From: Paenibacillus artemisiicola
Lineage (GTDB): Bacteria; Bacillota; Bacilli; Paenibacillales; Paenibacillaceae
Length of the DNA stretch: 47,891 bases
NCBI RefSeq assembly: GCF_017652985.1
Contig: NZ_JAGGDJ010000044.1
Span: 1 to 47,891 of the forward strand
Reading direction: 5' to 3'
Notes under the pieces: generated by a model
Told to the model about the DNA's origin: nothing
What the model saw: the letters and a program-made list of their open reading frames with translations, nothing else
Databases searched by the model: none
In this document: in pieces, positions 33,514 through 41,263 of the stretch
Layout of the letters: every line of letters begins with the position of its first letter
Numbering within the stretch: the first letter of the stretch is position 1
Position numbers and translations under genes: made by a program

Positions 33514-33540
33514 CAAGCCGCCGAGTTCCTCGGCGGCTTG
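33514..33540. terminator. Hairpin between DUF2935 and methyltransferase genes
   Basis: A perfect 11-bp stem (33514-33524 with 33530-33540) with a 5-base loop lies between the convergent genes. The T-tail is poor on both strands. Confidence 0.7.
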
Positions 33541-33610
33541 TCGTCGTTCGTCGGGCATTCGCAATTCCACACGCGAGGCCTAACCGGCCGGCCGGGCAAG
33601 CCGCCGCCGT

Positions 33611-34642
33611 TTACGCGTGCCGAAGCCTGTAGAGCGTCGGATGCAGCCCCTTCAAGCTCAGCGTCGCCACCGCGTCGCAGCCCAGCTGCAGCCGCTCGGC
33701 GGCCTCCCGCAGGGCGCCGTCCGCATCGGTGAGACACAGGATGCTGCCTTCCCGCGCGACGACGCGCTTTAGCTCGCGCAGCAGGTCCGCGTACAACGCG
33801 GGCATCGCCTCGCCGGCCGAGATTTGGCGGCCGAACGGCAAGTTGGTGACCGTCTTGTCCACGGCCCCCGCATCGATCGGCAGGCGGCGGGCATCCCACT
33901 GCCGGACCGCCAGCCGCTCCCGTTCCCCCGCGTTGCCGCGCGCAGCGGCCACCGCCTCCGGCGACAGATCGCCGCCGTCGAGGCGGGCGTACGGGTAGCC
34001 GAGCCGTTCGGTCAGAATCGTGCCCGAGCCGCAGCACGGGTCGAGGAACCGGTCCGCGGGCTCCGGGCGCGAAGCCCAGACGAGCGCGTGCGCGACCGAG
34101 GGACGCAGCGCCGCCGCGGTGAATGCCCGCTCCCCGCCGCGATAGCGGTAAGCGGCATCCGTCAGCCGCACCGCGAAGAGCGCCTCGTCCTGGCAGAGAT
34201 CGAGGCGGAATTCCACCTCATGCCCGCCGAGCGCCTCGGCCCGCCACCGCCCGTCCTGCCTTGCGATGCCCCGCGCGGCCGCTTCCGCCGCGTCGAATCG
34301 GGAGTACGCGTGCTTCCCCGTCCGGCCGGCGTTGACCTTGAACCGGACCGGTCCGCGGCCCGGCCGGAATTCCGCCGGGAGCCCCTCCAGCCCGGTGCGG
34401 AATACGGCCTCCTCCAGATCGGCCAAATGCTTCTTGTGCGGTCCGACGCGGAAGCGGAGAAGCGGCCGGTATAGATTATCCGCCGTCCGCAGCGCCGTCA
34501 ACGCCTCGAGGGGCAAGCCGGACGCAAAGAACACTTTGCCCCGCTCGCTCCCCAGCGCTGCCGCTCCCGGCAGTTTGAATCGGATTTCTTGTTCCAACAA
34601 GGGCTCGAGCCCCGGCAATACGGTCGCAAAATAAGGCGTCAT
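33611..34642 (-). CDS. THUMP-domain class I SAM methyltransferase (Trm14/RlmL-type)
   Basis: Encodes 343 residues from the ATG at 34642, set by AAGGAGCGGG. The N-terminal part (1-160) is a ferredoxin-like plus THUMP RNA-binding region. The Rossmann domain has the SAM motif FLDPCCGSGT (199-208) and the catalytic motif TNLPFG (266-271), as in N2-guanine methyltransferases Trm14/TrmN and RlmL-type enzymes. The likely target is a guanine in tRNA or 23S rRNA. Its leader contains a minus-strand promoter, a 13-codon frame and a terminator 39 bases before the start codon, suggesting attenuation. Confidence 0.88.
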   Translation of the reverse strand: MTPYFATVLPGLEPLLEQEIRFKLPGAAALGSERGKVFFASGLPLEALTALRTADNLYRPLLRFRVGPHKKHLADLEEAVFRTGLEGLPAEFRPGRGPVRFKVNAGRTGKHAYSRFDAAEAAARGIARQDGRWRAEALGGHEVEFRLDLCQDEALFAVRLTDAAYRYRGGERAFTAAALRPSVAHALVWASRPEPADRFLDPCCGSGTILTERLGYPYARLDGGDLSPEAVAAARGNAGERERLAVRQWDARRLPIDAGAVDKTVTNLPFGRQISAGEAMPALYADLLRELKRVVAREGSILCLTDADGALREAAERLQLGCDAVATLSLKGLHPTLYRLRHA

Positions 34643-34680
34643 CGCGTCCCGCTCCTTCGCATGGAATAGGCGGCGCAACG

Positions 34681-34718
34681 CAAAAAAGCGCGAATGGACC
34701 AAACGGCCATTCGCGCTT
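34681..34718 (-). terminator. Leader terminator upstream of the methyltransferase (attenuator candidate)
   Basis: On the minus strand a perfect 12-bp stem (34707-34718 with 34686-34697), a 9-base loop and a run of T. Only about 40 bases separate it from the methyltransferase start, leaving no room for a clear promoter. A competing 5-bp hairpin (34721-34725 with 34712-34716, loop CGAA) would use part of the same 5' arm. Confidence 0.85.
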
Positions 34719-34886
34719 CGGCGCGCACCAGTCGGACCCTCCCCGAGAGGGAGAAGCCCGCGGCTGTACATGACGGCGGTTCCGTTTCTTGATGCCGCAA
34801 AGCAGCGCGATGCCATGGCGAAACAGAACCCGACCCTGACGGTATCGAATCGCTTGCCTGGCTGCTCTTCGGCTTATTCGATTGCG

Positions 34887-34928
34887 TTAACGATCCGCAA
34901 CCGTCAAGAACACGGCCATCATCATCAT
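34887..34928 (-). CDS. Putative 13-residue leader peptide
   Basis: Four consecutive ATG codons start MMMMAVFLTVADR and then TAA. GGAGGGG is six bases upstream and a promoter at 34960-34988 precedes it. It lies about 165 bases before the leader terminator. A translated leader peptide controlling terminator formation is a reasonable inference, but it may be chance; the other possibility is that the whole transcript is a separate small RNA. Confidence 0.45.
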   Translation of the reverse strand: MMMMAVFLTVADR

Positions 34929-34959
34929 GCACAACCCCTCCATTCCTACGAATACGCCC

Positions 34960-34988
34960 ATTATATAACGCTTTCACGAACGGCACAA
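34960..34988 (-). promoter_or_regulatory. Promoter of the methyltransferase leader
   Basis: On the minus strand TTGTGC (34983-34988), a 17-base spacer and a perfect TATAAT (34960-34965). Confidence 0.65.
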
Positions 34989-35134
34989 CCCGCTTTCCCC
35001 CACGCCGGGACAAGCCGGACAGGGAGCGCGCCGACACGGGTCGTCATGCGCCGCGGCAGGGAAGGCGAACGCGAAAAGCGCCGGAAAACCCGGCTTGCCG
35101 CCGTCCCTTCCGGCGCCCGAATGGCGCGTCCCGC

Positions 35135-35509
35135 TTAGATCCCGTTGCCGCCCGAGCTGTAACGGTCCGAGTAATCCGTTTCCTTGTCGGACTTGTCCCA
35201 TACGTCCGCGTATTCCGGATGGCGCTTGAACTGCGCCAGGGCGTACGAGCAGGCGGGGATGATCTTGCGTCCCTTCTCCCGCGCCTCGTCCACGACGAGG
35301 TTCAGCAGCTGCTTCGCGAGCGTGCCTCCGCGGTATTTCGGATCCACGTACGTATGGTCCAGCACCCAAGTATCCACGTCCACCAGCTTGTACGTGATCT
35401 CTCCGATCGGCCCGCCGACGCCTTTCAAAATATAGCCGTTGCCGTGCTTCTCCGCGATAATGTCTTCCGCCGGCACCGTCTCCGGACGCACGTCGTTTCC
35501 TTCGTTCAT
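35135..35509 (-). CDS. GNAT-family N-acetyltransferase (YjdJ-like)
   Basis: Encodes 124 residues from the ATG at 35509, preceded by GGGAGGTGG. The short GNAT fold shows ITYKLVDVDTWVLDHTYVDPKYRGGTLAKQLLNLVVDEAREKG, with RGGTLA as the acetyl-CoA pyrophosphate loop, and ends with YALAQFKRHPEYADVW. Small proteins with this pattern (GNAT_acetyltr_2 or YjdJ type) are predicted acetyltransferases without a known substrate. It is a single gene upstream of the methyltransferase leader promoter. Confidence 0.88.
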   Translation of the reverse strand: MNEGNDVRPETVPAEDIIAEKHGNGYILKGVGGPIGEITYKLVDVDTWVLDHTYVDPKYRGGTLAKQLLNLVVDEAREKGRKIIPACSYALAQFKRHPEYADVWDKSDKETDYSDRYSSGGNGI

Positions 35510-35773
35510 CGCGCTCCACCTCCCGCAGTTTGCATCCGCATGCTTGTTATTCTTTACCCGCTCCGGACGGATTTGATGCATGCCGCCGAGCAAATCCGCT
35601 CCTCGCGCGCACCTCGCCTTATCGAGCAACCCCGGTCCTTCGGCCGCCGATAACGAAATCCGGGAACCCGCGACGGCTTCCGTCCCTGCAGGCGCACCCA
35701 ATTCGCCAACGGCTAGTCCCGCTTTGCCATGCGTTTCATAGAATACTAGAAACGATAGAAAGAGGTGATGAAG

Positions 35774-36244
35774 ATGGCGATTCAATTTTTGGACACGCGC
35801 ATCTCGATCCACAGCGATAACTTCGGCGGCGCGGAGCCGTTATCCGATCTGCCGCTCTTGATCGGGGATATCGGCCTGCAAGTCGGCGCCGCGGTTCCCG
35901 CGAATACGTCGAGCGTCCGCGTGGCGCTGACGGGGACGGCCGTGATCGATTTCGTGACGGTCGTCGAGCCGCCGGCGGAGCCGACCGTCGTATCGCTTAC
36001 GGTGGAACGCGGCGGAGACGGATCGGCCGGAACGGGCGTGACGATTCTGAACCAGCAGTTCGAAATTTCGGCGCTCGGCCCGCTGTTTCCGATCAGCGTC
36101 ACCGCCGCCGACTTCCCGCCGGCCGCGGACGTCCTGGCGGGCGAAATCCGCTACACGCTGTTCATCGCGACGGACGGCTTCATCGATTTGGTCCTGTCCG
36201 GCCCCGCCGTGTTCAACGGCACCGCCGCGGCGGGCACGACGTAG
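35774..36244 (+). CDS. Uncharacterised beta-rich protein
   Basis: Encodes 156 residues. I take the ATG at 35774, six bases after AGAGGTG; GTG 35765 and ATG 35768 overlap that site. There is no signal peptide, no Cys and no Trp. The composition is rich in Val, Ala, Thr, Gly and Pro with alternating hydrophobic stretches (VRVALTGTAVIDFVTVVEPP; YTLFIATDGFIDLVLSG), pointing to a beta-sandwich. I do not recognise the family. A spore-coat or surface role is possible from composition alone but unsupported. It ends at a shared terminator. Confidence 0.65.
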   Translation: MAIQFLDTRISIHSDNFGGAEPLSDLPLLIGDIGLQVGAAVPANTSSVRVALTGTAVIDFVTVVEPPAEPTVVSLTVERGGDGSAGTGVTILNQQFEISALGPLFPISVTAADFPPAADVLAGEIRYTLFIATDGFIDLVLSGPAVFNGTAAAGTT

Positions 36245-36278
36245 GCTCAACGCAGGCTCAACGCAGATTCACCCAAAA

Positions 36279-36314
36279 AAAAGCAGCTCACGGCGCGTCG
36301 CCTGAGCTGCTTTT
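36279..36314. terminator. Bidirectional terminator overlapping the GH18 stop codon
   Basis: A perfect 12-bp stem (36279-36290 with 36303-36314) with T-runs on both strands serves both the uncharacterised gene (+) and the six-gene operon (-). The stop codon of the last operon gene (36288-36290) is in the stem. Confidence 0.92.
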
Positions 36315-37493
36315 GCTTGCCGGGGCCGATTCCCCGCCGGCCCTCCCGCCGCCGGCCGGCGACGGGTCGTACGCCGCCTTCGCGCCGCGCACGAAGTCCC
36401 GCATCTCCGCCGTCAGGCCGCCGAGCCGCCACAGCGCGATCTCGTGCACGCCGGCGTCCCGGGCCGCGCCGATCCAGCGCTTCACCGTCTCGGCGTCCGC
36501 GTACCAGACGGTATGGACCTTGCCCTTCCCGTCCGCATAGCGGAAATGCAGGCTGCCGCTGGCGGCGTCGCGCGCGGCCGGCTCGGCGCCCGGGCCGCGG
36601 GCCAGCTCCGCCGCCTGCGCCTCCGTGACCGCGGTCGCCTGCTTGTCCGCGGTCCAGTCGAACCCGCCGAGCGACAGCGCGATCGCCTTGTCGCCCGGGA
36701 GCCCTTCCATGCGCGCCGCGACCTGCGCGATGAAGGCGTCGTCGGCCTTCGGCCCGGGACCGCTGAAGCCGCCGTACAGGTTGTACGCCATCATGACGTA
36801 CGCCGGCCCGGCCGGCAGCTCGACGTCCGCGAGCGGCGCGCGCGGCTCCAGCACGACGCGCAGCGTTTTGCCTTCCGCCTGCAGCCGCCCGTACAGGTCG
36901 CCGATGAACACGGCGAAATTCGCCCAGTCGCCGTCCGGCACCCGCTCGTAATCGAGCTCCAGCCCGCCGAAGCCGTACGTATCGACCGCGGCCATCAGGT
37001 CGCTCAAGTGCTTGCCGCGGCTCGCCTCGGTGGCCAGGAGCCGGCTGACGAGCGCGGGATCCTTCTCCGCCGCCGGCGTGCCGTCCGCCGCGTACCGGTC
37101 GTTCACGACCGTCAGCGCCGCCTGCCGCAGCCCGGCCTTCTTCGCCGCGGCCAGCACCTCCGGCAGCGCCTTGCGATCCTCCTCCGTCAAGTACAAGCCG
37201 TCCTTGTCGTCGAAGTACGCCGCGAACGCCTGCACGCCGTCCAGCCCGGGCGCGACGTCGGCGAAATCCGCCAGCCCCGCTTCCCACTGCCAATCCACGA
37301 TCCAGGCCGACAAGGCGAGCGGCGGCGCCGCCGGCACCGCCCCTTCCCCGGAGGGCCGTCCCGCATCGTCCCGGCCGTGCCGGTCCGACGCCGCGTAGAT
37401 CGCCACGATGGCCGCCGCCAGCGCCGCGGCCGCCAGTCCCAGGAGACCCGCCGTCCGTCTGCCGGGCCGTCCGCTCTTCCGTATGCCGGGCAT
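36288..37493 (-). CDS. Membrane-anchored GH18 glycoside hydrolase
   Basis: Encodes 401 residues; GGGAGG precedes the ATG. A signal anchor (about 14-35) is followed by a TIM barrel with the GH18 active-site motif GGLELDYE (176-183), E183 being the catalytic acid, and later YVMMAYNLYGG and IALWRLGG. GH18 enzymes cleave beta-1,4 bonds next to N-acetylglucosamine using the substrate's acetamido group. It is the last gene of the exopolysaccharide operon, 39 bases after the deacetylase-like gene, so trimming or release of an N-acetylated polymer is the probable role. The usual second Asp of the D-x-x-D-x-D-x-E motif is replaced (glycine first). Confidence 0.9.
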   Translation of the reverse strand: MPGIRKSGRPGRRTAGLLGLAAAALAAAIVAIYAASDRHGRDDAGRPSGEGAVPAAPPLALSAWIVDWQWEAGLADFADVAPGLDGVQAFAAYFDDKDGLYLTEEDRKALPEVLAAAKKAGLRQAALTVVNDRYAADGTPAAEKDPALVSRLLATEASRGKHLSDLMAAVDTYGFGGLELDYERVPDGDWANFAVFIGDLYGRLQAEGKTLRVVLEPRAPLADVELPAGPAYVMMAYNLYGGFSGPGPKADDAFIAQVAARMEGLPGDKAIALSLGGFDWTADKQATAVTEAQAAELARGPGAEPAARDAASGSLHFRYADGKGKVHTVWYADAETVKRWIGAARDAGVHEIALWRLGGLTAEMRDFVRGAKAAYDPSPAGGGRAGGESAPASKSSSGDAP

Positions 37494-37532
37494 GCCCGTT
37501 CCTCCCGTCCGCCGCGCGGGCGCGAAATCCTG

Positions 37533-39296
37533 TTAAAACGTCTCGATAAACCAGTCCACGACCCGGTCGAAGCCGTGCTTCGCTTCGGTCGCGGCGCCCT
37601 GCAGCCCTTCGTTCGCGTTGCGGTAGATCCGCGTCCGCTCGCCGCCGGCGCCGGCGCCGCTCACCGTCACGTCGACGAAGTGCCCGTCGTAGATGTCGTC
37701 CTTGGCGTTCCGCTTGCTCGCTTCCGCCGCGAGCGCGACGCCGCCCTTCGCGATGGACGCGTCGATCGCGCGGTCAGCGAGCAGCGTCTTGCCGTCCACG
37801 CGCAGGGTCAGCTTGCCGCCGAGGACCTGCAGGTCCACGTTCCGCGTCTTCTTGATGTTGGCGGGAATGCCCGCGTCCGGCGCCAGTCCCGCCGCCGTCT
37901 GCGCCTTCGTGTAGACGGCGGCCTTGCTGAGCGCGAGATCCGCCTCGTTCCACGACACGTCGCTCAGCTTCGCGCCGTACAGCCGCTCGACCGCCTGGCC
38001 CGGCTTCTTCTGTTCCACGGCGATCTCGTTGTCGGCGAGCACCGCGCGGACGAACGAATCCGCCGCCCGGTCATAGCGCAGATAGAGGCTCTGCTTGCCG
38101 ACGACGTTGCCCGCGAGCTTGGCCGCGACCGCGACGTCGGCGTCGCCGTCGCTCCCCTTCAGGTACGCCAGCCCGGCCGCGCCGGGCGGCGAGGTCAGCA
38201 CGAGATCGTTCTCCCGGAATTCCGCCGCGCCGGACGCCGTCTCCCAATGCGCGGCCCGCGCCTTCTCGCCCCGCGCGAACGTCATCGTTCGGCCCGTGTC
38301 CTTGCCGATCTTCATCAGCAGGTGATTCGTCGACCAATACGGCTGCGGCTGCACCCGCGTCAGATCGTAGACGTCGCCGCCCTTGCCGTTGAACGCGCTG
38401 CCCTCCCGGGCGAAGTGCAGCCGGAACAGCGCCCGGATGTCCTGCTCGTTCGCGTCCGTCACGAGCCGGTTCATGCCGCTGCCGAGCGAATTGGCGTGCA
38501 TGATCATGTACAGCCCGGGCACGAAGCCGAGCTTCTTCGCGTACGCGTCCTTCATCAGCGCGTAATCCTTGGCGATGCGTGCCTCCATCTGCTGCCGGTC
38601 TTCCGCCGGAATCATGTTCTCGTCGCGGATGAAATCCATCAGGTAGTGGTTGTAGTACGCGACCTCGCTCTTGTTCTTCATCTCGCTCTCGGTCTTCTGG
38701 CCGAGGAAAGCGCCGCCGTTGTCGAACACGTTGATGTACGACAGCCGGTAGCCGTTGCTGCCGAGCTCCCAGAAGCCGGTCCTGCGCATCTTCAGCATGT
38801 CCTTCGCCTGCAGGAACTTGTTGTCCCCGTTCCCCAGCTTGCCCGCGTACGACAGGAACGTCGCCTTGTCGTTGTACTTCTCGAGCAGCGGGTCGGCGAA
38901 CAGCGCGGAGTCGTTGCGCCCGTCCTCGAAGGCCAGGAACAGCGCCTTGTCCGGCAGCGGCTTGCCCGCCTTGTAATAATCGAGAATGTCCTGCTGCGAG
39001 ATCGTCCGGTAGCCTTGGCCTTGCAGCGCCTTCAGCTGCCGGTCCAGCTCGTCCTTCGCGATGAGCTTCGGCGTCCCCGAGCGCCCCACGCCGAAGTACG
39101 ACAGGGCGATGAACCCCTTGTCGCTGCTCCAGGCGCTCTTGTCCGGTTCCCGGTAAGCCGCCGCGCCCCAGACCGCCCGGTAGACCAGCGCCGCCACGAC
39201 GACGAGCACGATCGCCTGCACGGCCGTTTTCGCGGCCTTCAGGCGGTTTTTCCTGCGGTAGTCCAGGACGGTGTCGCGTTTCTTCCAAATCGCCAT
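37533..39296 (-). CDS. Membrane-anchored degenerate polysaccharide deacetylase with C-terminal beta-rich domain
   Basis: Encodes 587 residues from the ATG at 39296. One membrane segment (about 25-46) puts the rest outside. Residues 60-330 resemble a NodB-type barrel: ALSYFGVG in place of the usual YH, GYRTISQQDILDYY, and AFEDG (122-126) where active enzymes have TFDDG. The metal-binding H-x3-H is not clear. Residues about 335-560 form a beta-rich part with LRVDGKTLLADRAIDASIAKGG. It follows the synthase gene by 41 bases. A role in binding or passing the polymer, rather than catalysis, is inferred from the altered active-site motif. Confidence 0.75.
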   Translation of the reverse strand: MAIWKKRDTVLDYRRKNRLKAAKTAVQAIVLVVVAALVYRAVWGAAAYREPDKSAWSSDKGFIALSYFGVGRSGTPKLIAKDELDRQLKALQGQGYRTISQQDILDYYKAGKPLPDKALFLAFEDGRNDSALFADPLLEKYNDKATFLSYAGKLGNGDNKFLQAKDMLKMRRTGFWELGSNGYRLSYINVFDNGGAFLGQKTESEMKNKSEVAYYNHYLMDFIRDENMIPAEDRQQMEARIAKDYALMKDAYAKKLGFVPGLYMIMHANSLGSGMNRLVTDANEQDIRALFRLHFAREGSAFNGKGGDVYDLTRVQPQPYWSTNHLLMKIGKDTGRTMTFARGEKARAAHWETASGAAEFRENDLVLTSPPGAAGLAYLKGSDGDADVAVAAKLAGNVVGKQSLYLRYDRAADSFVRAVLADNEIAVEQKKPGQAVERLYGAKLSDVSWNEADLALSKAAVYTKAQTAAGLAPDAGIPANIKKTRNVDLQVLGGKLTLRVDGKTLLADRAIDASIAKGGVALAAEASKRNAKDDIYDGHFVDVTVSGAGAGGERTRIYRNANEGLQGAATEAKHGFDRVVDWFIETF

Positions 39297-39337
39297 TGCT
39301 GCCATCCCTCACCCTGAATCATCCGGCGCCCCTTGCG

Positions 39338-41209
39338 TTACTGCCCCAATCCGATTCGCTTTTTAGATTTGTTCTTCCGCGCTTCCTTGCGCTCGCGGGC
39401 TTCGATGTCCTGCGGCGTCTCGCGCGTGCCCCAGGTCGACTTCCAGAACGTCACCCAGGCGACCGGCATCTGCCACAGCAGCACCAGTTCGTAGAAAATG
39501 CAGAACACGAGCCCGAACAGCCACAGCCTGCTCTTGCGGAACAACAGATGCGCGAGGCTCATGAGGAGCGCCATCATCAAGAGCCCCATCAGGAACGTGC
39601 TCGGAAACACGTGATGCGCGAGCGGCACGTAGCCGAGGTTGTACAGCACGATGACCGGCGCGGCGATCGGCACGATCAGGCCGATGTAGAAGAACAGCGC
39701 CATGAACGGCTCCTTGCGCCAGATGAACGCGCCGGCGCGCAGCGATTCGCGCAGCCAGGAGCGCTTCCAGCGCATCTGCTGGCGCAGGAACACGCCGGTG
39801 TCCGACGGCACGATCGTCGAGCAGATCGCCGAATCCTGGTAGCCCGTGCGGTGCGTGCGGAGAATGAAGTTCGTCATGCTGCGGTCGTCCCCGAACGTCG
39901 CCGGCTGGCCCAGGAACGTCTGGTTCAGCCACGCGTCGCGGTGCTGCAGGATCAAGTCCTTGCGGTAGCACGACAAGGGACCGGACAAGCAGGTGACGCT
40001 GTCGAAATACGATTCCGCCGCCTTCATGATCCGGAACGCGATGTAGTACCGGACGGTCTGCAGCTTCGTGATCGTGTTCGTGTACTTGTTCTCGACGTCC
40101 GTGCGGCCCGCGACCCCGCCCATGCGCGGATCCTGGAACGGCTGCACCAAATGCCGGATCGCCGTGGGCTCCAGGAAGCTGTCGGAATCGACGAAGACGA
40201 CGAGGTTGTGCTTCGCCATCTCGACGCCCTTGACGAGCGCGACGCGCTTGCCGCCGTTCTCCTCGAGCACGTGGAACTTCACGCGGTCCTTGGTCGAGTA
40301 GCGCTCCGCCTCTTTATGGATGAGGGCGATGACCTCTTCGATCCGCCGCGCCGAGTTGTCGAGCGACTTGTCGTCGACGACGATGATTTCCAGCTTGTCG
40401 GTCGGGTAATCCTGGTTGACGCAGCTCAGAATCGTCCGGTGGATCCACTCTTCCTCGTTGAAGCACGGGATGATGATGGAGACGCCGGGCGTGTAATGCC
40501 GGTTGATCGGCACTTCCCGGTACAGGGCGCCGAACAGGTAGCGCGTCAGCAGGAACGCCGCGGCGACGAGACTGTACAGGTACAGGATCAGGTTGTATTT
40601 GAAATAGATGATGCTCTCCGCGCGCATGAGCATGATCAGGCAGACCGCCAGGAACAGCGCGCCGCTCGCGGTATAGACCGAATACCCCCACCGCTTGCGC
40701 TGAAAATAGCTCGTGAGCGGCTTCGCGAACTCGAACGCGAGCATAAGCCGTTCCTCTCCGTCCTGCTCGCCGGCGAACGTCCGCACGAGCCTCGCGTCCA
40801 GCCGGACGGCGGATTCGAACCCTTCCGGCATCGTGCCGGGCGGGATCTGGAAGCGCAGGTTCACGGTCTGGCCGACGACGTACCGGTCGTCGGACGGCGG
40901 CAGCGCCACGAGGATGCCCGTCGAGGAGACGTCCGCCGCCTTGCCCCGGTACGCCGACCTCTTCGTCTGCCGCGGGCCGGTCAGGACGACCTCGAAATCC
41001 GCCATGTAGCGCAGGCTCAGCAGCCGCAGCCGCTCCAGCCGCTTCGCGTCCCGCGAACCGTCGTCGTCCGTCCCCTCGGCCTTGCCGCCCCGGCGGTCCG
41101 CCTGCGTCCGGATCCGCTCGGGATCCGGCACGTTCGAGAGCGTCCGGCGGTCGCCGCGCGGCACGGTCAGCACCTCGACGGCGCGTTTTTTGTTTCGTTT
41201 AAACAGCAT
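39338..41209 (-). CDS. PilZ-domain/HasA-like processive family 2 glycosyltransferase
   Basis: Encodes about 623 residues from the ATG at 41209 (an ATG at 41221 is possible but sits directly on its GAAGG). The N-terminal PilZ domain (about 55-165) has ADVSSTG (D94-G99). Two membrane segments (about 177-225) lead to the glycosyltransferase: VVDDKS (278-283), FVDSDSF (339-345), SGPLSCYR, FGDDRSMTNF (439-448) and QQMRW (477-481), then four membrane segments. This pattern closely follows hyaluronan synthase. It would polymerise and export a glycan using UDP-sugars, with c-di-GMP as a possible signal. The first arginine motif of PilZ is RLLSLR rather than RxxxR. Confidence 0.9.
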   Translation of the reverse strand: MLFKRNKKRAVEVLTVPRGDRRTLSNVPDPERIRTQADRRGGKAEGTDDDGSRDAKRLERLRLLSLRYMADFEVVLTGPRQTKRSAYRGKAADVSSTGILVALPPSDDRYVVGQTVNLRFQIPPGTMPEGFESAVRLDARLVRTFAGEQDGEERLMLAFEFAKPLTSYFQRKRWGYSVYTASGALFLAVCLIMLMRAESIIYFKYNLILYLYSLVAAAFLLTRYLFGALYREVPINRHYTPGVSIIIPCFNEEEWIHRTILSCVNQDYPTDKLEIIVVDDKSLDNSARRIEEVIALIHKEAERYSTKDRVKFHVLEENGGKRVALVKGVEMAKHNLVVFVDSDSFLEPTAIRHLVQPFQDPRMGGVAGRTDVENKYTNTITKLQTVRYYIAFRIMKAAESYFDSVTCLSGPLSCYRKDLILQHRDAWLNQTFLGQPATFGDDRSMTNFILRTHRTGYQDSAICSTIVPSDTGVFLRQQMRWKRSWLRESLRAGAFIWRKEPFMALFFYIGLIVPIAAPVIVLYNLGYVPLAHHVFPSTFLMGLLMMALLMSLAHLLFRKSRLWLFGLVFCIFYELVLLWQMPVAWVTFWKSTWGTRETPQDIEARERKEARKNKSKKRIGLGQ

Positions 41210-41263
41210 GACTCGTTTCATCCTTCCCGGAGCCTCCGCGGCCGAACGCCGCTCCCCGCTTCC

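Noticed and set aside
34719..34960. T-box or other known riboswitch in the methyltransferase leader
   Set aside because: No T-box core (GGTGG-ACCGCG type) and no other core that I recognise; I keep the attenuation idea without naming a class.
36444..39317. A plus-strand open frame of about 950 codons opposite the GH18 and deacetylase-like genes
   Set aside because: Same reason: low-complexity Arg/Val/Leu product, no ribosome binding site, and true genes on the other strand.
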